Positions 33,361 through 48,202 of a DNA stretch of 64,000 nt are shown here, piece by piece (within the stretch, counting starts at the first letter, position 1; every line of letters starts with the position of its first letter). The stretch comes from Gonocerus acuteangulatus (Eukaryota; Arthropoda; Insecta; Hemiptera; Coreidae). The stretch is taken from contig OX328125.1 in the NCBI GenBank assembly GCA_946811695.1, positions 108,483,715 to 108,547,714 of the forward strand, read 5' to 3'. The notes beneath the pieces were generated by a model. It did no database searches and was not told the DNA's origin. It saw only the letters and a list, made by a program, of their open reading frames with translations. Both the position numbers and the translations under genes were made by a program.

Positions 33361-36300
33361 GAAAGGCATGATGCCTATCCTAACTGGAAAAGCGTGGTAA
33401 CCAAAAATCTTTTATATATAAGTGGGCTTTAAAATTTAAATTAATTATCTATTGTGATTTGGTCCCTAGAAACCCCTATAGAATGTAAAGTCCCCTAGTC
33501 TCAAAGCACGAACCTCAACCAATGAAGTCCTATTGTGCTTTGGTTCCTAGAAACCCCTATAGAATGTAAAGTCCCCTAGCCTCAAAGCACGAACCTCAAC
33601 CTATGAAGACCTATTGTGCTTTGGTTCCTAGAAACCCCTATAGAATGTAAAGTCCCCTAGCCTCATAGCCTACACCTCAACCTGTGAAGCCCTTGTGCTT
33701 TGGCTCCTAGAATCCCACTGCAGAATGCCAATTCCCCTAGCCTCAAATCGAACAACTACACCTGGAGATATAGTCTTCAATCTCGCACCATCTATACTGG
33801 TGTGAGCCTATTATTCCAAGGCTAGTTCACAGGAATAATTTCTATTATATTCTACCCTGGTGATTCTTATACTTCCCCAGTCTTATCATTAGTGTCAATG
33901 ATGAACAACTTAGCTACTTAGCTAAGGAGAAGGGTCTACAGTAGTGGATCCCGCACTAAGAGAGACATACCTCCTCCCTTCCTTGCGAAATTATCACGCT
34001 CATTCCCTTCAATGCCTCTATGTCCTAGAATCCATTTCCCTTGCTGCACACCATGATATATGTCATTTGCTTGTGTCTTATCTTTCTACTTTGTCAGTAC
34101 GAAAGCAGAGCAAAGAATAAAAAAAAAATTATATTATATTTAAAGTACTTGTGTTATCTTCAAATAAATGCACTCATTTATTAAACTAATTACTGATTGT
34201 AAATTATTTTCAGGTGAACCGGATGAAAATGTTTATGTGGTTCAGAGTGGTAAAGTAAGCGTTTTTGTGACAAATGCTGATGGATCTACAATTTCGCTGA
34301 AAGTTGTGAAGACTGGAGATTCAGTTACCTCTTTGTTGAGCTTTACGGATGTTTTAACAGTTAGTAAAATCTTATATCTAACAATACATTAGAACATAAT
34401 GAGAATAACAGCAATTTGTGGGTCTGGTAAGGGTGCTCGACTGTCACTGAGGAGGTGTTGTCTCGAGCTCACTGAAAAAAGTCTCTACTTCACCATACAT
34501 ATTTAAAAAGGTTGATAACCTGTAGATTGCTTGATTTAAATCAATATTGAAGTTGATGTCCCAAGAAAAACTCCATTTCAGTGCTGGCACAGTGATTATA
34601 GTAAAGCACACTGAGGAATTTTAGTGATTGGAATTGGATTCCTTTCTGAAATCTTTCAGCTCAGTGTCTTTCAGTATCAGTGTGGACGTGTGGTTAGGAA
34701 TCTACGGGCAGTGCATGACAAAGCCCGTTTTCTTTCCTGGATGGTTAAATGCAAGTGCGTTTTATGAACTTCTTCAGAACAATACAAATACTGCTCTCAG
34801 TATGGATTGGGGGATAATCTTAGTTTTAAGTATACTGTTGGAAAGCTGATTAAATTTTACAACTTTTGTGAAATTCAGTAGTCTGTAGGATTTTTTTTTT
34901 GGAAGAGTAGTGATTTTCAAAAAGTTGTTGCTAACCAGAAGCTTCTATTAATTTCTACTTTTTGAATTGATATTACAGTTTGAATTAGATAATTGTAAAC
35001 ATTGAATGTAAAACAAAACATGAATGTTAAAGCAAATTTAATGCTGATTTCAAAAATGTAATTAATCTTTTAAAAAGAAATGTGTACAAGCAGAGAAAAT
35101 TAAAATTGTACTATAAAAAAAACATTTTCTTTTAAAGAAGCTTTAGAACGGCATACGTCTGGAATGGAGTGAGATAGAAATACAGTAAACTTCCTCGAAT
35201 CTGGCATCCTATGGTCCGGCACGGCTGGGGTGTCAAGGTCAAACATTAAAAGTGCGCCTCTTCAGTTCTTATGCATCAATTCCACGAAATCCCCACCCCA
35301 AAACCCCATGGTGCCCAGCAGGATTGTAGGAAAATTCTTGGAAACCCTCTCTTTGATCAAATATGTAATTGTTGCCAGTTCAGTTTATAGCTTTCGACTG
35401 AGGCAGTATAATTCAGTGTGCAATTTCATTTTAGTCAGTTTACATTAAATATATACATGACTTATAGTCTACATTTCGTTTATTTTTCACCTATATCCTC
35501 TTTTCTAGACATGCATCCGATAATCCGGTATGCCTCAAGTCCCGTATGTGCCAGATTAAAGGAAGTTTACAGTATGTGGTTGAAGGTGTTGAACTAAATT
35601 TGTTGTCTAATTTCACCCCCTGAAGGATTTTCATTAACTTGCAATACACCCTATTTGTGTGTGTGTGTGTGTGTGTATATATATTATTTTTTAATATTTT
35701 TTTTTTAAATATGTTAGGAGGAAGTGAAGGAAACAGTCTCCAACTATTTATACACTATTTGATTAATCTTAGGAATGAATATGAGAAGCAGCTACTTAAA
35801 ATAATACTATCAATAAAATAATAATAATAATATTTAATAATGTACTATTAAAAATATTGAAAAATGAAATGAATATATTCCAGGGTCATCCTCATCCGTA
35901 CAAGACGGTGAGTGCTAAAGCTTTAGAAGATTCGATGATCGTACGACTTCCAATGGCAGCTTTCCAAGAAGTTTTTACCGAGTATCCCGATTCCTTTATA
36001 CGGATTATGCAGGTTATTATGGTACGGTTACAGAGAGTTACCTTCACTGCACTCCATCAGTACTTGGGATTGACAGCAGAACTCATCAAACCTGTACGTA
36101 TAACCTCACTTCCCGTATGTAAGTTGAAGGTGAGGGTGGGGAAGGATCAATGGATTCTTGAAGTAACTTAGCAGGAGTTACTGTCCAAAATTGTTTAAAA
36201 CATTAACTTATATTTGCGATGTTTCGAACCTGTTTTATGGTAACTAAAATATTGTATTATTATATATCTTATGTATGTTGTACAGTGGAGTCTCACTTAT

Positions 36301-39300
36301 ACGAATGTGAGGGGGAACAGAAAATGTTTCGTATAAGTGAATATTTCGTATAACTGAATAGTACTATGTTTCGTGGCTATTTTAAAATACAACAAATTCT
36401 TTATAAAAAGTCACAATTTTATTGTTTGTACATATTTTGTTGTTAGATAACGTTGTACATTATTATATTTTCAAGTTTAATATTACAAATTTCTCCTCGA
36501 TTTCTTTCTTCTTACCCATAATATTCGCAAGGGTTGACAAAGGTAATTTCAACCTTTTAGGCATGTATATTTTTGTTTCTCTGGGGTTGTCATCAACTTC
36601 CTTCAGTATTTTTATTTTGTCTTCAAGTGAAAGCTTTGTTCTTGTTTTTTTACTCAATTTAAAAAATGAAAGGACAATAGGACACGGCTACTAGATCTAT
36701 GCATGGGGGATGAATCACTGTCAAGAGCCGTGTTATTAGATCGGAAACAAAGGAAACTTTTTTGTGGAAAAGTTGTCCCTTCATATAAGTGAATAGTATT
36801 TACACTAGGGGAACAAATTAGCTTTTGTATAAGTGAATAATTCATTACACAGGATTAAATGGGGTTCCGCCGGGGAACCAAAACTTCTTCGTATAAGTGA
36901 GTATTGTATAAGTGAGACTCCACTGTATTTGTATTGGTATTAGTGATATTGGAGAAGTTTCGTTCTTATCCTTTATTTTAACTCTTACTCTGCTACGGAC
37001 TGATATATCAGTCCGGTGCCTCCAATGCCAGGAGCGCTACGGACTGATATTTCAGTCTGGAGGGAGCAGGGTCCCGTGTGCTACAGACTGATTTATCAGT
37101 TTGGCTTCTTTTGCACTTGTCTGCTACAAGCTATTATATGATTCCTTCTACTATTGCCATCCGCAGTCTGTTTATAGAAGCTGTAGTGTCCTTCAAAGCC
37201 GATAAGGGGCATAGGACTTCACTTTAGCTTCCAACTAATTAGCCTACCTGTATGTATACCTGCTCCCTCCCTTTTTTTACTGCTGAAAACGGTTGTTTCT
37301 CTTTACCTGGAATTTACCCTGCATATTTCTCCAGCATATTTTGTGCTTTTCAAGTAAAAAAAGTGTGTGCAAGTATTTCTAAGAAAATTTATTCTGAACA
37401 AGAATTGTTAGAACTTTTGACGGGTTTGAGCGAAAAAGAAGCAAAGTTTTCTTCGGATGATGATAAGTGTTTTGATGATGTATCCCAAAATGTTTCTATC
37501 GGAGAAACACCTGAAAAAAGTGGAATGCAAAGTACAAGAAAATTATATTTCGACGAAAGTATTGAGCACACGGGATAGTCCAGGCGCTAGGCTATCCTGC
37601 ATCACCGCATCACCCTACGAGTATTACGTAGCCTAAAAGTTAATTTATTGTTAAGATATTTATTATAAAAGGGATTTAATTATTTGAATAAAATTTTATT
37701 ATATTGAATGAAATTAACCTCAGGGAGAAAAGGTTCCGAGTGAATGAATATTAAAAAAAATACTTATTTCTAAACAATCCTGAAATACAATTACAAATAC
37801 CAATGCACTATCAAACAATAATAAAAAAATTCATCATAATTACAAAAAAATAATTATTACCTTTGAATTACCTAATGGACTTCAAATAAAACGCCAATTT
37901 ACTGCACTTCCATAATTTCTTCTTCTTATTGACACACTTTCCCTGTAAGTTCTCATGCAGAGGATAGATATCTTTTGCTTGAGATTCTGGACTCGGCTGG
38001 CCTTAGACTCTGACTCCGTACTCCACGATGGACGCAGCTAGACTGAGTGCTGTTAGGGGGAGAAAATAGCGTCTTCTCCCATCAACTTCCGCATTTTGTT
38101 GGTTTATAATTCAAATAATAATTTATAATTTTGTAAATCCATATCACCGCATCACCCTACGAGTATTACGTAGCCTAAAAGTTAATTTATATTGCCTGAT
38201 GTCTGATGATGAACCTAAACAGGTTCGAAACGTTACAAATATAAGGTAATATTTTAAACGATTATGGGGAGTATTTCCTACTAAGTTACTTCAAGACTTA
38301 TTTCCAATGTTGATGTTTGATTTTTTTTTTCTTCAAGTTTTAAATGATTAGCACATCTAATTTTTGCCTTCTATAGACAAAAGAGAAGAAAAAAGTCGGC
38401 TCTCCTGTAAAAGGCATGAATCGATGGGAGCAAGTTGTCATTCAGTCAAACACGTCCGATCTATATCCTCATAATTCTATAGGTAATAGAAACATCTCCA
38501 ATAACACACGCACTACTAAATTCTTATGTATCTATATTGTCAGTATGGATATTTGTTTAACAGGTGATGATGATGATTCTGCATTACCCAAAACTAAAAA
38601 GTCTCATTCAGCATTCGATCTGAAGCCCAACATCGACTTGAAATCTCCTCCCTTTGTACACGAGGAATCAAAGGGATTCGAGGACAGTCAGGAATTACAA
38701 ACACAAACCGTTCTTCAGGTTATTCAGCAGGATTTCCAGCAGACGGTAGGCAATAATACATTTTTCTTCTTTTTTTTTAATGTATACTTTCTAAAAATAC
38801 TATTAATATTTGAATTAACTATTTTAAAAATGTTGCCCTCTCTATCTAAATTCTAAGCCTTGTGCTCTATTATCCCTTTCTGGACTGGACAACGTACGGA
38901 CTTGTCACTCCCTCAGACAGCCCTGCCTTCACCTCGTCTCTCTCCTCAGACAGGGCTGTATTAGCTCCTAAACGCTCCGATTCTCCGCTGTACATTCCGT
39001 GCTATTACGCTATTCCTAACTCATTTATTTCATTTCATTTATTGTCTTTAATTTACAAATTGCCCAGTTACCTTTTTTTTAAATTAGAAATTATAATTAT
39101 TACATTAGCTTTAGGAAAAGATTACTTCCAAATAATTTAAACTAAAATTATTAATTACGTTAAGTAAGTTTTATTTTTTTTGTTTTTAGATTTTTATGTT
39201 CACTTATAAGTAATATATTTATTCTTTAATTAGTGCAAAAACCTTTACACATAACACCTTTTTACTTCTGAAAGAAAACTTATTTTCTTTGAAACTACAA

Positions 39301-42300
39301 TGTTTTAAAAGCAGATTACATTGTTTACGCTTCGTAAAAGGCCAACTGTCTTACTCGAATGCTATTCAATAACACTTTTTGGAGCTGAGAAAAAACTAGC
39401 CTGGAAAGTATCTTCTTCCGAGAAGTATCACAGAAGTCACTAACTAATATGCTGGGCCTGAAATGCTAACACTAATATATTGGTGCTCCATCGTCTGGGC
39501 CAAAGCTGCTCAACACCAATATATTGGTGCTTCTTCATCTTGGCCAAAGACGCTCAACACGCTGCATATATTGACGCTTCAGCGTGTAAGGGTTAAGAAA
39601 AATGCCCTCTATTGTTAATAATAGTCATTGTTATTATTTCTAGGTATCAGGTCTTAATTACATATTTTTGTCTAATAATATATATTTTTTTCAATATCCT
39701 GTTCCCACCAAACATTAAAAATTGCTAGAATTGTTCCAAAAGGTTGACACCACCAAACTCAATACAAAGACTCTAAGTACCTATATCTACATGTGTCGTA
39801 TCGCAGCCAACTCACACTTCTTCGGCATTTGCTAATGTATTTTGTGTTCATTGATTTATCACTTGTTTTCTATTTCCTTAAACAGCCACCTGATGGGAGC
39901 AGTTATACTAAACCACAGCCTATGAAAAGGAGCATCGAGGTTCTGGATAATGAAATATTAAGGAAAATGGCTACGGATGCTTTCGTCCAAGAGCTTGGTC
40001 TAGAAGACGCTTCCTACATCGAAGGGAACGTTGAGGTTCAGACAGTCATTCCCAATACCTACCTCATGAAGGATGACACACACAAAGTAATTCCTTACTA
40101 TACTCTTTAATTTTTAAAATTAATTCATTCATAGCAATTTCCTCAAGAGTATTTTAATAATGTACCAACTGTCGACATTATTAGCACTAGGGGTTCTCCA
40201 GTTAGCTAATCGTTCACGTGTCTACCCCACACAAGGGTGTACACCTACATGAGGGATCCATCTGGTCTGGTATTCTAGATAGATCAATCTTTAAAAGATC
40301 AGCCCTTGAAAATTGATTCTTTAAAAAGATTGGCCCTTGGATCGATTCAAAAAATCTATATATCACGTTAAAAAGATCGATCTTTTAATAGTTCAATTCA
40401 GATCGCCCATCTCTACCTTTAGCTATATTTCATTGAACAGGCATATGAAGTATCAAGGGAATAAAATATTTTACTTACTTAGGTAGACAGTGTTTTATTC
40501 AGTCTTCTGTCTATTATTATATCAGTTTTTATCTGTTTAAAAAAAGGATAATTTCAAATGTGGTATCTCTGGTTTAGGATGTTGCATTAATTTATCTGCT
40601 TACTGGAACATTGAACGTTTCGCAAAACAGTGGAGACGATGAAGAGGAAGTTCACATGTTTACCGCATATCCTGGTGAAATCGTAGGTGGCCTAGCTGTG
40701 CTCACAGGCGAGCCTTCGTTCTTCAGCATTAGAACGAGAACTCTATCGTGCATTGCATGTGTCTCAAAGAAATGCATTTACACGTAAGCTTTCTGTTCCG
40801 CTTTATTCATTATAAATATTATTAAATAATTGATTGAAGTTTATTTATATAATTTCTATTTGCAAACTTGTTAATTATGTATCACAAGATAACTTCCCTT
40901 ACCTCAGCATCTCCCTTTACCCTTCTACCCTTTGCATCTCTTATCATTAATAGAAAACCACTCTTACTAACCTGTTCCTCGAGATAGAACAGCAGGGGTA
41001 TCCTCGTGGACTAGGGGCTAACGCCTTGGATTCTCATGTGGGAGATGGGGGTTCGAGGCCCGCTTGCAGTCGGGATTTTTATCATTTCTGGGCCCTGTTG
41101 ACAAAATACCCAGCGGTTCCATGGATGTCTATAGAAAACCACCCTTTCCATTTCTAACCATAGATAGAAAACCAATCTGACCATCTCTAACCACAAAACC
41201 ATCTTTCCATATCGAACCATAGATACAAAACCAATCTTACCTTCTCGGAACACAGATAACCAATCTTTCCATTCTAACCATAGATAGAAAACCAATGTTA
41301 CCTTCTCTAACCACTGATAGACACCAAATATTACCATATCTAACCACAAAACCAATCTTTCCATATCTAGCCATAGATATAAAATCAATCTTACTTTACC
41401 TAGCCACAGATAGACAACCAATATTACCATCCCTAATCATAAAACCAATCTTTCCATTTCTAACCATGGACAGAAAAGCAATCTTACCATAATTTTTGTA
41501 TGTCAAGCAGTGACAAAATTTTGTATTTATTTCTTTTCCCGTAATTCAAATTTTTTTCGTACTATTCATGCCTCTTTTCATTTAATTTTTTTTTTTTTTT
41601 ATGTTTGATTATATCATAATAATATATTTGAACTACTGTTCTTCTAGTCGGCACTTACGGATTGTGTCATAAGAGACCTCATAAGTGGGTTTCCTCCCTT
41701 TGAAGGGAGGGAGAAAACACACTAAAAGCACTAGAAAAGAAAAAACAAAACTTATATATGCCCAAAAATTATTTTGTTGAATATAAAGTAATCAAATATA
41801 AAAGTTTTTTTAAGTAATATTTTTTTTGGGTTTACCCAGAAAAAAAAAAATTCAAACTCTAAGGCAAACAACTATTAGAAATTATAATAATTTTGTATTT
41901 TTGTAGAATATTGAGGGAACAGCCACGAGTCGTTTTACACATAGCACATACTGTTGTACGAAGATTGTCTCCGTTTGTAAGGCAGGTAGATTTCGCACTA
42001 GATTGGGTCTTCTTGGAAAGCGGTCGAGCAGTTTATAGGTATACTTTTAAATATTTAATATATTTCACTTTTTTTTCAGGGAAATTTGACATTTTTTCCT
42101 TCTTTTTAGGCAAGGCGATGAGTCGGACTGCACGTATATTGTTCTGAGTGGACGCTTGCGTTCAGTAATCACTCACGCAAATGGGAAAAAGGAACTGGTC
42201 GGAGAATATGGAAAAGGAGACCTTGTAGGGATTGTAAGTCACAGAAATATTGAAAATTTGTTCTTTGGTTTTAACCCTTTTGTTGCTCTGAATGAGTTAA

Positions 42301-45300
42301 CTCGTGTTCGACTTGCAGTACCCCAGACGCTCCACACGAGTTAACTCGTGTTCGACTTTCAGTACCCCAGACGCTCCACACGAGTTAACTCGTGTTCGAC
42401 TTGCAGTACCCCAGACGCTCCACACGAGTTAACTCGTGTTCGACTTGCAGTACCCCAGACGCTCCACACGAGTTACCTCGTGTTCGACTTGCAGTACCCC
42501 AGACGCTCCACACGAGTTAACTCGTGTTCGACTTGCAGTACCCCAGACGCTCCACACGAGTTAACTCGTGTTCGACTTGCAGTACCCCAGACGCTCTACA
42601 CGAGTTAACTCGTGTTCGACTTGCAGTACCCCAGACGCTCCACACGAGTTAACTCGTGTTCGACTTGCAGTACCCCTCACGCTCTACACGAGTTAACTCG
42701 TGGCCTGTACTAGCCTCGTATGAAGTGTCTCATAATAAAATAATACATTGCATTTTCTGTGCATTTTTAGAATCTGTAATGACTAATAATTTTTCTCTTA
42801 AGATAATGTAACAAAGGCTATATATCTTCATTATATTTTACTTGCTAATTGTGTTGATTTTATTATTTACGAATAGACCTTCACCCGGTCTTCAAATATA
42901 AAATTTTTGATTTCATGAAATCTTCTTCGTATATTAATTGAATTTATGCATTGTACAGGTATATTAATATCTATTAAAAAACAATGTAAAGTCGTACAAT
43001 CGACATTGTTATGGGTAATTGTTGGAGGTTGAAGCTGGTATGCCTCGCCGCCTATTGCAGGGTCGTACTCAGATTTGTCTCTCCAGCAATATTGTTGCTG
43101 TTTATATTAACAGGAACAATTTATTTTAGTTAAGAATAAAACTACAAACATAAAGGACACTTGACATTATATATTAATAATTACAAATATATAACAAGAG
43201 GATGCTGAGAGAGACGAAAGAGTAGTACGGTAGTGAGGTCGAGACGAGGAGAGATTGGCGAGCGTACGGGGGGAGTTAGACAGATAAACATCAAGCATAC
43301 TGGGCACTGCTAGTCCCTTTATTCGTCAGCAATGAAAGGGTTAATCTGCCTACTAAACTAAAGCCAACTATTATGACGACTTACAGAATTCATTTGTACA
43401 ATATAAAAGGTGTAACTGTAGCTTGTCATTAAGCCTTTGTTTGTAGGTAGAAATGGTGACGCAAAATCCACGGAGTACTACTGTTATAGCAATCCGAGAT
43501 TCTGAGCTTGCGAAACTACCTGAAGGCCTCTTCAACGCTATCAAGCTACGATTTCCAATTGTTGTTACAAGGCTTATCAACCTTCTTGGTCACCGCATTA
43601 TAGGTCTGTATTTGTCTTACTGCAAATGGCTCAAATAATAATTTGAATAAAACAGTACACTTATGTTTTATATTATATTATGGTATTATTATTATTATGG
43701 GGATGGGTTGTCTCAGCTTACTGGACGAGGTTTTTACTGGGGAATAATTCCAAACAGTAAAAATGGATTATTTTTAAATATACAAACTATTTATTCATTT
43801 ATTAATTTTGGGCATTTAAAAACTTTCTTACTATTCGAGTAGTACTGCTTGCTGGAAAAATATTATTAGTTTGTCTGTCCAATTTAGATATTTGGTGGCA
43901 CTGACTGTTGTATTCGGTATCAAACCATTGGTCGAGACAATAACTGCAGTAACTCTAGCAGAATCTAATTTGTAGAGATCTGCTAACTCAATGCTCTTGA
44001 TATTTTAGCAGCTTCTTAGCATATGCTTTTCGGATATTATCATCATTAGGCACCGAGATATCAGTTATATCAGCAGTCTTAGGTAATAATGAGCGAGAGC
44101 TGCCCAGAGACCGATCTTCATGAAACTTCGTATACTTATTCATTTTGACCTAATTTAGAAGAAAAAATTAAAAATCACTCGCGGTCAGGCCTAGAACAGT
44201 ATTTATTAAGCACTAAAGTTGAGTGTTATACAGGTTAAAAGTTGGTGTAAACGAAGCATTTGTAAGCACGCGCATGCGCGGTAATGTCAAATTGGGAGAG
44301 CCAGAATGGACCTATCTCCGATTATCTTAAAACTTCGTATACTTATTCAATTCAACCCAATTATGAATAAAAACGTGACAAAAATATCACAAACGACTAA
44401 TTGTTTTTCCCATTGTTATGATACAGCTCGTAATGTTATGATAAAACTCATTTATAGCCTGTATATCAGTCAACTTTAATGCTTAATAAATACTGTTCTA
44501 GGCCTGACCGCGAGTGATTTTTAATTTTTTCTTCTTAATTAGGTCAAAATGAATAACTATACGAAGTTTCATGAAGATCGGGCTCTGGGCAGCTCTCGCT
44601 CATTATTACCGCAGTCTTATTATGCTTGTCGATGATGGGAATATCTGTTTTATTATGGTGAAAAGTTCAGTCCCTAATCACAGCTTTGTCCCAGTAGATT
44701 TTAATTCTATCAATTTATAGAAGTACTTTTAGATGTAGCGATAATACGTTACCGTATTTTCCATAAAGCTAAAACTTTCCGCTATAATTTTGCAGCCTGC
44801 TGTCACATCTTGAATCAACTCATATAAACTGTTTCATAATCTGCACTTGTCTGAAATACTAATATATTTTAAAACGTGCCATCAGTTGGATTGTGTTGCA
44901 ATTACTTGATCCTGGATGGATATTATGAAACCCTCAGTTTCCGAAAATAACTGATTGGAAGTCAACCATACTACCGACAATGACCTCTACATATATTCTC
45001 ATCATTGGGGACTGTGATATCAATTATATCAGTTGTCTTATTTCACTAGTCAATGGTAAGAATATCTGGTTTATTGTAATGGACAGTACGGTCCGTTAAC
45101 ATTGTTTTATCCCAATACATTTTAATTGGACCTTTTTCCAAAATATAACGTTTCATCAATACTTAGTAGCCTTACTAAGAGGCCAGGAAATACATGCGAG
45201 TGTATTTCCTGGCCACCATCAACATGCTGTTCTATTGGATGCAGCGAGAATTGACCAGCAGTTCTTAAATATCTACTCCATTTACGTAATAATATATATA

Positions 45301-48151
45301 TATATATACGTAAATACAACAAGAAAATTGTATATTTCTTTTTGATACAAATCCCCAAAGTAAATTGAAACACCAAGGAACGGAGAAAATCTGAACACTA
45401 TCTCAATGAGATTAAATTGAGAGCAACTGTCAATGGAATTTGACCCTTAGAGAAAATTTTCAATTTGAACCTTAGAGAAAACATAATATTTAACTGTATG
45501 GTGTTTTTTTTTTATAATTTATTTTCTTGTTTCAGGATCTTGGCAGAACACGAGTTCTGGTCTTGGCAAAGTAGACAATAGACCTACACATAATAACTTC
45601 AGTACCGTTGCATTGGTACCTGTATCTGATGAAGTACCACTTTATGCGTTCACCTACGAGCTGTACCATTCTCTAACAGGCATTGGTATGCACACATATA
45701 TTTACTATTATATTTCTCGGTTTCATTAGTTTATCAGGTTCATTGCCTAGCTTGTTTTCAGTTATTTCTCACAAGGCCAACGACTGACTCAGTTTTAGCA
45801 CACCGTTCACCAAGGGATGGTTGACAACGAATGTGTTAAGAAGTTGTTTTTTAATTTTTGTTAATCAATTACAATGATCATAAGCACTTTTAATAATTTG
45901 TTATTATCTTAAACACAATTTTGCTAGTATTTATTGCAGGGGTGCTGAAACAGTTGATCGAAATCAGCAAGTCGATCGCAAGTGCATTTGAGATGATCTC
46001 GAGAAGCAATTTCCGATATAGGACTATTCATAGATTTTGTAAAAAACTACAAGTTGCCAATATATAGTGTGCATTAGAATGACTGGATACAAAAATGCAA
46101 CATCATCATCAGCTTTTCATTAACATCAACTTTCTTCCTGAGCTTGGCAAATTCCCTCACACTTCTTAATAGTTTATACTTCTGTTAATTACATCTGATT
46201 CAACTCCTTAAATTAGCTTTTGCATTCATACAGTCCACTACTTACTTCATCAGCGCAACTCACAGCCTTCTTCTGCTTAATCAACAAAAATTGAAAGCAG
46301 AGCATATTCAGCGACATAAAATATGAATACTCCATTGATGAGAGAACAGACAAAGCCTGCATTTGTTGCCAGCTGTAACATCTGTCAATGTTTAATTCAA
46401 AACAAGAGGGACTGCCCACAGGAACTGTATCTTCTTAATGTGCATCCATAATGTTTCAGCATTGAATTGATTTTCTTCCAAATTGAATTTTAATTTTAAT
46501 AAATTCATCTGATCAAGTGTGTGAATAGTTCTGAAATATAGAAACCCACTTTGGGCTGCTTTGATTAGGTACTTGATCAATTTAGCTTATTTTACAGTTC
46601 TGTAGCTTTTAAAGATCATAGTGTTAAAGATTACGCCCTGTTTACAGGTTCGTCCTTGCGCCTGACCTCTGACATCGTACGACGAGAGCTCGGAGTCAGC
46701 GTTATGGATGCGAGTCAGGAGTATCGTCTCACTTCATGGTTAGCTCAGCAAGAAGATACTCACAAGATTGTGCTATACCAATGTGATCATGGAGTTACTC
46801 CTTGGACGCAGCGCTGCCTGAGGCAAGCGGATTGTGTTCTAATTGTTGGCCTGGGATATAAGGAGCCGACTATAGGGAAGGTAAAATATAGTTATGATTC
46901 CTAAGTGTTTATTTTCTAACAAGTAAGTGTTATGTTGTGTTTTGGATTAGAATAAGGTTTTATAGAGTTTATTTTTAGTTCAACGTTTAAGAGATAATAC
47001 ACCGTAGAATCGGGGATTTAGGATGGAATTCTGTTGCACAGGAGGCACTCGAATACCTGGTATACAAACTCCCCAATGAAGCGAAGGCTCCAAAACATTT
47101 TAAAATAGTAATGAGTTAACCCACTCTTTCAGTATTTGTCTCATCTTGGAAGCACTGGGCAAAAACTTGCTACTAGCAGAGCTTTCTAAGTTTACAACGG
47201 TCTGTTCATAATAATTACAAGCCTCTGGGCTTAATAATCGGTATATACATAGGCACACACAAAAAAAGGTGTTATTTTACAAAGTCTCCATACATAGTAT
47301 TCTTTGTAAACAGTGTTCAAGTTGTTGGATTAGTTTCTTCGATATTGTGGAACTTCAAGTTCCCCACAAAAGTAACATAAATGGTCTGAACTTTTATTAC
47401 AATCCTGAGAAGTAGATTATGTTCTTGTAATAGTATACTCTGCAAGTTTCCCAACAATGTAGAGCTGCAATCGCATGACGAAGACAAGTTCCACAATTCC
47501 GAAGAAACTTATCTAACAACTTGAACACTGTTTACAAATAATATTTTGGATTAAATATAGAAAACCAAAATATGAGCTGGATACCTTACATAATATGTAG
47601 TAATTGCAGAATGATGTTAGCACGATATAACAAAGACAAAAAATCGAAATCAGTTGAAATTCAGTTTTTGCAATCAAACAAATGTGACCTCGAAATGACC
47701 TTCAAATTGACCCCCGGAATTAAGGTAGCGCCCCCCAGAAAATATTAATGTAGCATTCTAGTTCAATGAAGCCACATAATTTCATTTTGCATTTTGTATT
47801 GGAACATATAGTGATCTTGAGAACTACAATAGAAAAAAATAAAACAAATATCTGGATGAAAAATTTTCCGTTCTTTCAGAATCAGCAGTTAAAAATTCAT
47901 TTTGTACAAAATAAACATATTTGTCATTGAAATGACCTTGATTTTGCGCCTATGGGGTCAGATTTGAATTCAGCGACCCTCAAAACCACGGAAGCTCTAG
48001 TTATTTTTAGCGCGGTTCCTCCCTCCCCCATAGGGAGGAACCCCGCTTATAGGGTTGATACAATGAAACAATCCGGAAGTGCCGACTAGAAAATTTCCCG
48101 TTTCAGAACCCCTAGAGACCGGTGGTTAAAGTTTTAACGGTGGTTAAAATT

Positions 48152-48202
<51 letters not shown>

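Larger units (their letters stand above)
36157..38295. mobile_element. Hammerhead-bearing foldback, family B
   Basis: The outermost arms are inverted: cttgaagtaacttagcagg at 36157 and ctaagttacttcaag ending 38295. The right arm holds a well-formed hammerhead (38203). The left arm keeps the 3' part (aggttcgaaacatcgc on the - strand) but has lost the CUGANGA block. The element fills nearly the whole intron and contains a Tigger, a piggyBac end and another insertion. Confidence 0.65.

Noticed and set aside
42348..42608. 86-codon repeat protein over the 44-bp satellite
   Set aside because: The frame follows the satellite and lies in an sws intron; 44 is not a multiple of three, so the peptide repeat cycles through frames without selection.
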